A stretch of 64,000 nucleotides of DNA from the NCBI GenBank assembly GCA_942491345.1, contig CALOAN010000053.1, positions 124,001 through 188,000 on the forward strand. The letters run 5' to 3'. This stretch comes from JAHEEL01 sp942491345. GTDB taxonomy: Bacteria; Actinomycetota; Acidimicrobiia; Spongiisociales; UBA5794. This document shows positions 18,056-31,663 of this stretch, in pieces. Made by a program: the position numbers and the translations under genes. The notes below the pieces were generated by a model that was not told the origin of the DNA, searched no databases, and saw nothing but the letters and a program-made list of their open reading frames with translations. The number at the start of each line of letters is the position of its first letter. Position 1 is the first letter of the stretch.

Positions 18056-18415
18056 CTAGACCCGCATCGTTTCATCCACCATTGGCGGCGTCCCGGGCCG
18101 AGAGAGAAGAACGTCGTCGGCGGCGTGCTTCTGGACATGGTGGGCGACCACCTCGATCCGGCTCCGGCGGTTGTGGTCGTCGCTCCAGAATCGGCGTTGG
18201 ATCGATCCCGCAACCCAGATTCGGTCGCCGCGTTCGAAATCCGTTGCGTTCTCGTCGCCATCCCACAAGACAACCGGGACGACATCGATACGCCGACGGG
18301 GTGTCTCCAGACGTGTCGTGACGAGGTAGCGAACCAGTGTGGCGCCGCCGTCGAATACCCGAATCTCGGGCTCGGCTGCGAGCCGTCCCGCAACGACCAC
18401 GATGTTGAGGTCCAT
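18056..18415 (-). CDS. Small single-stranded DNA-binding (OB-fold) protein
   Basis: This is a 119-residue SSB-family protein. The ATG at 18415 is preceded by GAGAGGAGAT with good spacing. The protein starts MDLNIVVVAGRLAAEPEIRV, the first OB strand of SSB. It continues with DVVPVVLWDGDENATDFERG and GDRIWVAGSIQRRFW, the later strands of the fold. There is no long acidic disordered C-terminal tail, so it is probably not the main replication SSB. Larger in-frame extension upstream is spurious. It lies 11 bases upstream of the gamma-glutamyltransferase on the same strand. A role as an accessory SSB in repair or competence is inference. Confidence 0.82.
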   Translation of the reverse strand: MDLNIVVVAGRLAAEPEIRVFDGGATLVRYLVTTRLETPRRRIDVVPVVLWDGDENATDFERGDRIWVAGSIQRRFWSDDHNRRSRIEVVAHHVQKHAADDVLLSRPGTPPMVDETMRV

Positions 18416-18482
18416 GACATCTCCTCTCGATTCGAGGAGGTGCGGGCTCTTCACGCTACGCGGTGCCCGTGACAGATTCGCG

Positions 18483-19304
18483 TCAGGAACGCTTGGCAAT
18501 CTCCTGATCGAGCGCATCGAGGCCGGCAAACGAGGGATCGTTGAGGACAATGGCGTCGGCGATACGCCGAGCAGTCGCCGTGTCGCCGTTGAAGGCAGCG
18601 GCACGCGCCGCAACGTACCAAACCCGAAGGTCGGCCTCGTTGGCGTTCGGCCCGACACGATCGGGTCCGGTGAGGTCCCAGGCGCCCCCCGCGTCTCCCT
18701 TCTCGAGGAGGAACGTACCGTATACGACCTTGCCCTCCTTCCACGCTGCGGCAGATACATCGGCCTTCTGAAGCGTCTCCCAGGCCTTTTCGACATCCTG
18801 GTCTCGCTCGAGCGCTCTCAGGACATCCATCTCGATCGGAAGGTGCGTGGCATCGCCGGCCATTCGGCGATACGCCCGGAGCTCGGAAAGAGCCGTGTCC
18901 CAATCGCCAACTCGATAGGCCGACAAGCCCAGCGTCTCGCGGACGGTTGCGTCCTGCGGGGCCAGGTTCTTGGCGGTCTTCGCGTGTTTCACGGCAGCGT
19001 GATAGCGACCATCCGACATCGCCGCGGACGCCGCTCCCAGTTCTTCCAGAGCGGGTGCAACGCGGTCTTTCGGGGTGACCCGGGTGAGCGCCTCGATGAC
19101 CCAATTCGGCAGATCCACCGCAGCACCCTTCAGGTCGCGCCGGCGCTTGGCTGATTCCGATCGGTCGCTCGAATCGGAACGTCCCTTCTTGGGCGGATAC
19201 GGCTTCCCGCGCCCGGCGCTCCTCTTCCCCTTCGGCTTCGGCTTCGAACTCCGGTATTGCCCGGAGGCTCCCTTGCCGGGACTCCGTCTCTTGTCGTTTG
19301 CCAT
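18483..19304 (-). CDS. TPR-like repeat protein with a basic N-terminal region
   Basis: This protein of 273 residues has a very basic, Pro/Ser-rich first 60 residues (KRRSPGKGASG, KPKPKGKRSAGRGKPY). An alpha-helical region with tetratricopeptide-like repeats follows: RYHAAVKHAKTAKNLAPQDA, then VRETLGLSAYRVGDWDTALS. The ATG at 19304 has GGAGG eight bases upstream and is preferred to earlier in-frame starts. It is the last minus-strand gene before the 5S rRNA end, and similar TPR proteins are common in actinobacteria. A scaffolding or nucleic-acid-associated role would fit the basic arm. No enzymatic motif is present and its partner is unknown. Confidence 0.72.
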   Translation of the reverse strand: MANDKRRSPGKGASGQYRSSKPKPKGKRSAGRGKPYPPKKGRSDSSDRSESAKRRRDLKGAAVDLPNWVIEALTRVTPKDRVAPALEELGAASAAMSDGRYHAAVKHAKTAKNLAPQDATVRETLGLSAYRVGDWDTALSELRAYRRMAGDATHLPIEMDVLRALERDQDVEKAWETLQKADVSAAAWKEGKVVYGTFLLEKGDAGGAWDLTGPDRVGPNANEADLRVWYVAARAAAFNGDTATARRIADAIVLNDPSFAGLDALDQEIAKRS

Positions 19305-19380
19305 CTCGGGGACCTCCGCGTCGGCAGCCAAGCCTACCGGCTGGGCACACACCGACTTTCGTGCATCGTTCATATGCAAG

Positions 19381-19409
19381 AAGGGCCGCCCCTCAATGGG
19401 ACGGCCCTT
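19381..19409 (-). terminator. Terminator hairpin after 5S rRNA
   Basis: Just beyond the 5S gene the minus strand reads AAGGGCCG, an 11-13 base loop and CGGCCCTT, giving an 8-bp GC-rich stem. It is followed by CTTG and only a weak T run. Position and shape fit the end of the rRNA operon transcript. Confidence 0.65.
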
Positions 19410-19418
19410 CTCTCAAAA

Positions 19419-19537
<119 letters not shown>

Positions 19538-19599
19538 CTTCTGAGCGCTCGTTGAGCACTCCATAGCGAGTACGAGTTGCCGTCGCGATATTCATAATC

Positions 19600-23236
<3,637 letters not shown>

Positions 23237-23425
23237 AATATTGAATACTTTGACTTTAACTCGTACTCGCTATGCAGTTCTCAAGGAGCGGTCTGTCGGC
23301 CAGAGGCCGACAGATTCGAGTTTGCGGAGCAAACTCGTGGCTCGTCTACCTCTCGGAAGAGGCAGAGTGCGCCGGAGGCGAATTCCGACTTGGTGGCCAA
23401 TGGCCACCAAGCGGACTCCCTCACG

Positions 23426-25299
<1,874 letters not shown>

Positions 25300-25519
25300 T
25301 GTCAAGGAGCCCGGATCCCTCCGCGAGCGCACGCGTGCGCCCGAGTGGGGGGCCTCACAGTATAGCACCGCCGGAGTTGGCGGCGCTGACTGCCGACCGG
25401 ACTGGCCGGCTAATTCAGTATTCAAGCACGTTCAGGATATACCGCAAATCACACCGATGGGTTTCTCATCGATGCGGGCAGATAACTCCGCAAACCCTTG
25501 CTGGGCTGCACCCGGGCGC

Positions 25520-25714
25520 CTAGCGCGCGGCGTCGACGCGCCTCTTCAACCAGATGAAGAGCAGGACCAGCGCAACCACGACCAGGATGCCGCCGATCGA
25601 CATCGCAGCGAGGACGTCAAGGAAGAGGCTCAGCGCCCAGATGACGGGGAACGCGAGGATGATGATGGATGCCACGATCATCCAGGTTGGGAACTCGTTC
25701 TTGTTCGATGCCAT
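25520..25714 (-). CDS. Small two-helix membrane protein
   Basis: This is a 64-residue hydrophobic protein with two predicted transmembrane helices (MIVASIIILAFPVIWALSLF and SIGGILVVVALVLLFIWL) and a short basic C-terminus, KRRVDAAR. The ATG at 25714 is preceded by AGAAAGGAC at proper spacing, so translation is well supported. It lies 52 bases after tyrS on the same strand, separated by a small GC-rich hairpin, and upstream of the rRNA promoter region. No family is recognised and its function is unknown. Confidence 0.7.
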   Translation of the reverse strand: MASNKNEFPTWMIVASIIILAFPVIWALSLFLDVLAAMSIGGILVVVALVLLFIWLKRRVDAAR

Positions 25715-25766
25715 GGGGTCCTTTCTCTGCGGTGCGAGACACTAGCCGCCCCGGGTTCATCCGGGC

Positions 25767-26966
25767 TCAAGCAATCTCAATGCGCACGAAACGCCGTTTT
25801 CCCACCTGAATCACGGAGCCGGCGATGAGCGACACGGCCACGAACTCCGAGTCGGTCCGCTCTCCCGCGATCTTCACGGCACCCTGCTTGATCATCCGCC
25901 GTCCTTCAGACCGAGAGGCCACAAGTCCCGCGTCGGCGAGGACTGCGGGAAGCGACACCTCGTCGTCGGCGCTGACCGTGTGGGTTGCTACGTCGTCCGG
26001 GACCTCATGAGCGCGAAACAGCCGGTCAAAGGCAGCTTCGGCCTGCTCTGCGGCCCGTGCGTCATGGTGGATCGTCACGATTCGCCGTCCGAGCTCGCGC
26101 TTCGCCTCCCCCGGGTGCACCGTCCCGTCGACGAGGCCCGATTCGATCGCCTCGACCTCGGATCGCGTCGCCATCGCCGCCAGCCGGTACCAATCCGGCA
26201 TCACGTCATCCGGTATCGACATCACTTTGCCGAACATGTCCTCCGGTTCGTCGCGTACCGAGATGTAGTTGCCGAGCGACTGGGACATCTTCTTCGCCCC
26301 GTCGGTCCCCACCAGCAGGGGAACCGTTGCGACCGCCTGACCGGGCTGGCCCCGGCGTTCCTGAAGGTCCCGGCCGACGAGGAGGTTCCACAATTGGTCG
26401 GTGCCGCCGATCTCGATGTCCGCACGGATCGCCACCGAATCCATGCCCTGGAGGAGCGGATACATGAACTCGATCATCGAGATGGGCTCGTGCGCCGCCC
26501 AACGTTTTGTGAAGTCGTCACGATCCATGATCCGAGCAACCGTGAATTCCGACGTCAGCTCGAGGACGTCGTGCATATTCATCGCCCCCAGCCACTCGGA
26601 GTTGTATCTCACCTCGAGCCGTTCGGGCAGCAGCTGGGTCTTGATGACCGGAAGCAGGTGTTCGGCGTACGTTCGAACGTCGACCGCGCTGAGCCGCTTC
26701 CTCGTCTCGCTCTTCTCGGAGGGATCCCCTACCTGCGCAGTGAAGTCCCCAACGATCAGCACGGCGGTGTGCCCCATCTCCTGGAAGCGGCGGAGCAGAT
26801 CGAACACGACCGCCCAACCGAGGGTGACGTCCGGCGCAGTGGGGTCCACACCCAGCTTGACCCTGAGCGGGCGGTCCTCTTCGAGCAAGGTGAGGAGCGC
26901 CCCTTCGGGAAGGCTGATATCGACCGACTGCGTGATGTGTTCGAGTTGTTCCTGGGCTGGTTTCAT
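25767..26966 (-). CDS. tyrS: Tyrosyl-tRNA synthetase with degenerate HIGH motif
   Basis: TyrRS charges tRNA(Tyr). The 399-residue length, the class I core, GDFTAQVGDPS and the GGTDQLWN segment that contacts tyrosine all fit. The C-terminal S4 domain holds the R-RMI-QGAVKI pattern. Two signature motifs deviate: HIGH appears as TLGW at residues 48-51, after DPTAPDV, and KMSKS appears as KMSQS at 226-230. The first His of HIGH is usually important in adenylate formation. The ATG overlaps the mpg stop by four bases (ATGA), and the gene is last in pheS-pheT-mpg-tyrS. It is the only tyrS in the window. Another copy elsewhere cannot be excluded. Confidence 0.93.
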   Translation of the reverse strand: MKPAQEQLEHITQSVDISLPEGALLTLLEEDRPLRVKLGVDPTAPDVTLGWAVVFDLLRRFQEMGHTAVLIVGDFTAQVGDPSEKSETRKRLSAVDVRTYAEHLLPVIKTQLLPERLEVRYNSEWLGAMNMHDVLELTSEFTVARIMDRDDFTKRWAAHEPISMIEFMYPLLQGMDSVAIRADIEIGGTDQLWNLLVGRDLQERRGQPGQAVATVPLLVGTDGAKKMSQSLGNYISVRDEPEDMFGKVMSIPDDVMPDWYRLAAMATRSEVEAIESGLVDGTVHPGEAKRELGRRIVTIHHDARAAEQAEAAFDRLFRAHEVPDDVATHTVSADDEVSLPAVLADAGLVASRSEGRRMIKQGAVKIAGERTDSEFVAVSLIAGSVIQVGKRRFVRIEIA

Positions 26967-27559
26967 GTGGGAGCAAGGCTAGACCCGTCGATGCCACGTG
27001 CAACGAACCGCCAGAGACGGTCCGCGGCTCGTGTGATCCCGATCCGTGTCGTAGCCTCGAGCTCGATTGGTTCTGCGGTGCGTCGCGGCAATAGGCGGAC
27101 AGGGCCATGCCGCAGCGAGGTGCCGTCATGCTCCCCCGTGATTCCGAGCGCTGCACACAATTTGCCCGGACCGTCTGCGAGGTGGTCCACACGGCCGCGT
27201 CGCTCTTGCATCCGCTCGACGCCGGCCAGCGGTACCCCGCCGCGGAGGAGCACGGCAGACGCTTCGCCGACCGGGCCGGTTACGACGTTCGCGCACCAAT
27301 GCACCCCGTAGGACCGATACACATAGAGTGTCCCCGGCGCGTCGTACATCGCTGCGTTCCGCTCCGTAAGGCCTCGGTAGGCGTGGCTGGCGGGATCGTC
27401 CGCTCCACGGTACGCCTCGGTCTCGACAATGACGACCTCCGTGCGCACGCCGATGAATGCGGTCGAGAGTCGCCAACCGAGGAGTTGTTGCGCAGCCTCG
27501 ACCACGTCGTGGGAGAGGTCGCCATCCCCGAGATCGGCAACCTCGAGGCGACCGCTCAT
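26963..27559 (-). CDS. 3-methyladenine DNA glycosylase (MPG/AAG family)
   Basis: This 198-residue protein belongs to the mammalian-type alkyladenine glycosylase family and removes alkylated purines from DNA. Recognisable segments are EVVIVETEAYRGADDPASHA near residue 45, GTLYVYRSYGVHWCANVVT near residue 78, and GPGKLCAALGI near residue 130. These contain the catalytic Glu and the DNA-intercalating Tyr region. Both ends overlap neighbours by four bases, pheT upstream and tyrS downstream, so it is translated from the same message as the two synthetases. Such placement inside a synthetase operon looks like operon capture rather than functional linkage. Confidence 0.9.
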   Translation of the reverse strand: MSGRLEVADLGDGDLSHDVVEAAQQLLGWRLSTAFIGVRTEVVIVETEAYRGADDPASHAYRGLTERNAAMYDAPGTLYVYRSYGVHWCANVVTGPVGEASAVLLRGGVPLAGVERMQERRGRVDHLADGPGKLCAALGITGEHDGTSLRHGPVRLLPRRTAEPIELEATTRIGITRAADRLWRFVARGIDGSSLAPT

Positions 27560-29946
27560 GCCTCTCCGCGCAGCGTTGCTCCGGTTGCCTGCTCCACGGC
27601 CTCGACGATCGCCCGACGGATCGGTGTCACGTCCTCATCACTCAACGTGCGGTCGGGCGCACGCACGGCCAGGTTGATTGCGATGCTCCGGCGCCCCGGC
27701 GGAATCGGGTCGCCCTCGTACACGTCGAAGATCCTGCGCTTCTCGACCAGGCCTCGGCCGGCACCATCGATCGCCGCGAGGATCGAACCGGCTGGGACCG
27801 TCGCATCGACTTCGAACGCGAGGTCGAACACCTGTGGCGGGTAGCTCGACGGCTCTTGAAAGACCCACGGCTCACGGTCTGCCACCAGAGGATCGAGGTC
27901 GAGTTCGCCGGCGATCACCCTGCCTTCGATGCCCAGGGCGCCGGTGACGGCGGGATGGATCTCTCCAACTGTGCCGAGAACCCGTCCATCCACGACAATC
28001 TGCGTGGCTCGACCCGGATGGAAGGGTGCCTTGGATGTGGCTCGCACGTCGGCACTGTTGATCCCCGTCGCTTGCGCGATGAGATCCCAAAGGCCGGTGG
28101 CGTCGTACACGTCGTAGCCGCGAGTTGTGCCGTCCCAGTTCTGGGTTGACCTGCCGGTCGCGACAAACCCGAGCCGATCCGGCTGCTCCGGCAGCACCCC
28201 GTCGCCGGGGAGAAAGACCTTCCCGATCTCGAAGAGCCGCACGTCGTCGATTCGTTTGGCGAGGTTTCCCGCCGCACCCTTGAGGAGTCCGGCGAGCAGG
28301 GTGGTTCGCATCACACCCTCCTCGTCCCGCAGCGGGTTCACAACGGGAATGCCGGTCCGAGCCGGATCGTGCGCGGGAAGATCCAACGCGTCGAGATCGG
28401 CGGCGCCGATGAACGAGAAGCTGATGATTTCGTGGTAGCCGGCGCCGACGAGGAGAGACCGCATCGAGCGGAGGCGACGCTCCCGATCCGGGAGACCGAT
28501 TCCGTCGCCCAAGCGAAGCCTGGCGGGAATCTTGTCGTAGCCGTAGAGCCTGGCGACCTCTTCGATGAGATCAACCGGCCGGACCACATCTGGCCTCCGA
28601 GTCGGTACAACAACACGAAGCGGATCACCGCCCGAGACGCCGAAGCCCAACCTCTGAAGGAGGGATGCGGCCGCCGCCGGGGTCAGGCGAATGCCGAGCA
28701 CTCTTTCGATCTCATCCATTGAGAGGTCGATCACGCGCGGAACGGGTGGCGCCGGATACGCGTCGACCAGACCGGCAATGGTGCCGCCGGCCGTCTCGAC
28801 AAGCAGCTGCGCCACGCGATCGGCTGCGAACCTGCAGAACTCCGGATCCATGCCCCGCTCGAATCGCGCCGACGCTTCTGAGCGGAGACCGAGACGTCTC
28901 GAAGTCAGCAGCACGCTCGGCGGATCCCAGTATGCGGCTTCCACGAGGACGTTCTTCGTCTCGTCGACCACCTCCGTATCGGCTCCACCCATGACCCCAG
29001 CGATCGCCACCGGCCGCGTTGCATCGGCCACGACGATGTCGGTGCTCAGGAGACTCCGCTCAATGTCGTCGAGAGTTGTGACCAACTCGCCTTCTGCGGC
29101 GTGTCGCACCACTACCGTCTCGCCGAGGCGGTCGGCGTCGAATGCGTGTGTTGGGTGTCCGAATTCGATCATCGCGTAGTTGCTTGCGTCGACCACGTTG
29201 TTGATCGGCCGAACACCGGCAGCAGCAAGCCGGGCCCTGATACGGTGCGGAGAGGATCCAACGGTGATCCCGTGGACCTCCCGTCCCACGAATCTCCGGC
29301 AGGCCATGTCGTCGAGGATCGCGACCGAGGTGACAGCTTCACCGATTGGGTAGCCCAGCTGCGGCTCGATGATTGAGATCTCGTAGTACGCCGCCAGTTC
29401 GCGTGCGAGTCCATAGACCGACATGCAGTCCGGTCGATTGGGTGTGATCGTCACGTCGAACACCACGTCATCGTGGGGAAGCAGGTGAAGAAAGTCCTCC
29501 CCGAGATGCTGTCCGGCATCGGGGTAGTCGGTGTCGAGCACCATGATGCCGTCGGCGTCGTCGCCCACCTCGAGCTCAGCCTCTGAACAGATCATGCCGT
29601 TGGAAGTGATGCCGCGGATCTTGCGTTGGGCGATCTTGAAATCCCCCTGCAGAACGGCACCGGGCTTCGCCACCGGCACGATTGCGCCCGCGTCGAAGTT
29701 CCACGCACCACAGATGATGTCGAGCACCTCATCGCCGACGTCGACCTTGGTGACGCGAACCTTGTCCGCATTCGGGTGCGCTCCGACCTCGAGCACCCTT
29801 CCGATCACAACATCGGTGAATCTCGTCTCGACACGTTCCCAACCCTCGACCTCATGGCCGAGACTCTCAAATGCCGCCGCGATCTCTTCAGGGTCGTTTG
29901 TCGGCAGGTCTACGAACTCGCGTAGCCAATCCAGTGTGAACTTCAT
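27556..29946 (-). CDS. pheT: Phenylalanyl-tRNA synthetase beta subunit
   Basis: This is the beta chain of the heterotetrameric PheRS, 796 residues long. Domains in order are an N-terminal tRNA-binding (OB) domain with VTKVDVGDEVLDIICGAWNF near residue 70, the B3/B4 editing region around residues 200-400, B5, a catalytic-like domain with GYHEIISFSFIG, and a C-terminal ferredoxin-like anticodon-binding domain. Start and stop overlap pheS and mpg by four bases each. No key segment is missing. The gene is essential and looks intact. Confidence 0.96.
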   Translation of the reverse strand: MKFTLDWLREFVDLPTNDPEEIAAAFESLGHEVEGWERVETRFTDVVIGRVLEVGAHPNADKVRVTKVDVGDEVLDIICGAWNFDAGAIVPVAKPGAVLQGDFKIAQRKIRGITSNGMICSEAELEVGDDADGIMVLDTDYPDAGQHLGEDFLHLLPHDDVVFDVTITPNRPDCMSVYGLARELAAYYEISIIEPQLGYPIGEAVTSVAILDDMACRRFVGREVHGITVGSSPHRIRARLAAAGVRPINNVVDASNYAMIEFGHPTHAFDADRLGETVVVRHAAEGELVTTLDDIERSLLSTDIVVADATRPVAIAGVMGGADTEVVDETKNVLVEAAYWDPPSVLLTSRRLGLRSEASARFERGMDPEFCRFAADRVAQLLVETAGGTIAGLVDAYPAPPVPRVIDLSMDEIERVLGIRLTPAAAASLLQRLGFGVSGGDPLRVVVPTRRPDVVRPVDLIEEVARLYGYDKIPARLRLGDGIGLPDRERRLRSMRSLLVGAGYHEIISFSFIGAADLDALDLPAHDPARTGIPVVNPLRDEEGVMRTTLLAGLLKGAAGNLAKRIDDVRLFEIGKVFLPGDGVLPEQPDRLGFVATGRSTQNWDGTTRGYDVYDATGLWDLIAQATGINSADVRATSKAPFHPGRATQIVVDGRVLGTVGEIHPAVTGALGIEGRVIAGELDLDPLVADREPWVFQEPSSYPPQVFDLAFEVDATVPAGSILAAIDGAGRGLVEKRRIFDVYEGDPIPPGRRSIAINLAVRAPDRTLSDEDVTPIRRAIVEAVEQATGATLRGEA

Positions 29947-30980
29947 CGGTATTGCTCCAGGATGCGCTGGTCGGAGTCGAAGAGATGTCGGAGATCAGTG
30001 ACGCCGTGGCGCACCATGGCGAGGCGGTCTGCACCCATGCCGAACGCAAACCCTGTGACGTCGTCGGGGTTGTATCCAACGGCCTCGAACACCGCAGGAT
30101 TCACCATTCCGCAACCGAGAAGCTCCATCCAGCCGCCGTTCGTGAACACGTGCATCTCGGCCGAAGGCTCGGTGAACGGGAAGAAGTGCGGGATGAACTT
30201 GACGCGTGTTTCCGGTCCCAGGAACTCGTGGGCAAAGTGCTCGAGAGCGCCCTTGAGGTCTCCGAACGTGATGTCGCTATCTACGGCCAGTCCTTCGATC
30301 TGGTGGAAGACGGGCGAGTGGGTCGGATCGACCTGATCCCGTCGAAACACGCGGCCCGGCACCACCAAGTACACCGGGGGGTCATGCTGCTCCATGTACC
30401 GTGCCTGCATTGGAGACGTGTGGGTACGCAGCAGGATCTCCTCCGGAACATCGCCGTAGTCGACGTAGAGCGTGTCGCTGTCGAACCGGGAGGGGTGTGC
30501 GACACCGAAGTTGAGAGCCGTGAAGTTGTAGAACTCGGTCTCGATCTCTGGGCCCGTTGCGACCGTGTAGCCCATCGCCACGAAGATATCGACGATCTCA
30601 TCCATGACCTGCTGGATCACGTGGATTGTGCCTCGAGCCGGCCTGCGGCCGGGCAGCGTGACATCCACACGATCGGCAGAAAGCGCTTCTGCCCGTTCTG
30701 CTTGTTCGAGGACCGAACGGCGGGCATCGATGAGCGCGTCCAGCTCCACGGCAACATCATTGATGGCACGACCGAGGTCGCGACGCTCTTCGGGCGGTGC
30801 AGTTCCGAGCGCTCGCCGACCGGACGCGACCGGAGATCGCTTCCCCGTGAGTTCGGCCGCAAGGTCTTCGAGCGCGTCAACAGATTCGGCCTGCTCGATA
30901 CGGTTGGGGGCTCCGGCTCGCAAGCGTTCGAGTGCTTCTTTGATTTCCATGGGTTCCGAGAGGTTAGCGGTGGGATCCAC
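29943..30980 (-). CDS. pheS: Phenylalanyl-tRNA synthetase alpha subunit
   Basis: This is the catalytic alpha chain, 345 residues. An N-terminal coiled-coil tRNA-binding arm (residues 10-100) precedes the class II core. Motif 2 is around RTHTSPMQARYM and GRVFRRD, and the motif 3 region is GFAFGMGADRLAMVRHG. GTG at 30980 is chosen because AGGAG lies four bases upstream, while the ATG at 30950 has no ribosome site. It is first in the pheS-pheT-mpg-tyrS operon and has a leader of about 160 bases with a strong hairpin. Confidence 0.95.
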   Translation of the reverse strand: MDPTANLSEPMEIKEALERLRAGAPNRIEQAESVDALEDLAAELTGKRSPVASGRRALGTAPPEERRDLGRAINDVAVELDALIDARRSVLEQAERAEALSADRVDVTLPGRRPARGTIHVIQQVMDEIVDIFVAMGYTVATGPEIETEFYNFTALNFGVAHPSRFDSDTLYVDYGDVPEEILLRTHTSPMQARYMEQHDPPVYLVVPGRVFRRDQVDPTHSPVFHQIEGLAVDSDITFGDLKGALEHFAHEFLGPETRVKFIPHFFPFTEPSAEMHVFTNGGWMELLGCGMVNPAVFEAVGYNPDDVTGFAFGMGADRLAMVRHGVTDLRHLFDSDQRILEQYR

Positions 30981-31023
30981 GGCTCCTGCTCCTGTGATCT
31001 GGCGGGTACCGGCCGGACGCGCA

Positions 31024-31171
31024 AACGCCCGGAACGAGGTCCCGGGCGTTGGTCTTTGCGGTGGTGATCAGCCGCGCACGCTCGCCCGGGCCGGAGGGTC
31101 CGTAAACGCGAAGCGGAATCGGCGGATCGGTTTCACGCGACTCAGCGTAGAGCAATCCCGGGGTTGCGCAA
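31024..31171 (-). promoter_or_regulatory. pheS promoter and leader hairpin
   Basis: On the minus strand TTGCGC (31166-31171) and TACGCT (31144-31149) are separated by 16 bases, a plausible sigma-A promoter. About 95 bases further a perfect 9-bp stem (AACGCCCGG/CCGGGCGTT, 31024-31050) precedes the GTG start. It is attenuator-like but lacks a T tract. No T-box consensus was found. Confidence 0.5.
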
Positions 31172-31201
31172 GATTGCGCTGGTCCGATCGGAAGAGGGCG
31201 A

Positions 31202-31226
31202 ATTACGGAGTAGACTGCTCAGTAAT
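31202..31226 (+). promoter_or_regulatory. Palindromic operator over the Rrf2 gene -10 and start codon
   Basis: A 25-base near-perfect palindrome has arms ATTACGGAGTAG and (reversed) ATTACTGAGCAG. It overlaps a -10-like TAGACT at 31211-31216 and runs into the ATG at 31225. It is probably the autoregulatory binding site of the Rrf2 protein. There is no ribosome site and the predicted transcription start falls at the ATG, so the mRNA is probably leaderless. Confidence 0.6.
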
Positions 31227-31629
31227 GCGTCTCGAACTTGCGAAACGGACCGATCTCGCCCTGCGGGCGATGCAGACACTCTGCTCACGTGGTGATCGCC
31301 TTTCCGGTGTCGAGCTCGCGGAGACGCTCGAGACAACCCATCAGTACTTGCCTCAGATCATGTCGCCGCTGGTTCGGCGCCGGTGGGTGAGCTCGTCTCG
31401 CGGTCCTCGTGGCGGCTACCAACTCGAAGTCGGACTTGGCACCATTACCGTCCTCGATCTCATCGAGACAATGGAAGGCCCAACCGACACACACACGTGC
31501 GTCCTGAGCGGCGAAACGTGTGACGCTTCTGATCCGTGCGCCATGCACGGTGCGTGGTCTCAGGCTCGGGATGCCCTTCTGACTCAACTGTCATCGGTAT
31601 CGCTCGCAGAGGCATGGGAAGCCTGCTGA
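31225..31629 (+). CDS. Rrf2-family iron-sulphur regulator (IscR/NsrR type)
   Basis: This 134-residue protein has an N-terminal winged helix (ELAKRTDLALRAMQTL, then LETTHQYLPQIMSPLVRR) and a dimerisation helix. Three Cys at 92, 99 and 105 (C-X6-C-X5-C) match the cluster ligands of IscR and NsrR, so it should bind an Fe-S cluster and sense iron-sulphur status, NO or redox state. It sits alone on the plus strand, divergent from pheS and convergent with the NirS-like gene, with 34 bases between stops. The haem-protein neighbour makes NO sensing the more attractive reading. No suf or isc genes are nearby to support an IscR role. Confidence 0.85.
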   Translation: MRLELAKRTDLALRAMQTLCSRGDRLSGVELAETLETTHQYLPQIMSPLVRRRWVSSSRGPRGGYQLEVGLGTITVLDLIETMEGPTDTHTCVLSGETCDASDPCAMHGAWSQARDALLTQLSSVSLAEAWEAC

Positions 31630-31663
31630 CCTGAGCACGATTCGCCGACGCCGATCCCAGATA

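Noticed and set aside
30981..31224. T-box riboswitch before pheS
   Set aside because: No T-box consensus or specifier loop could be found. Only a simple hairpin is present.
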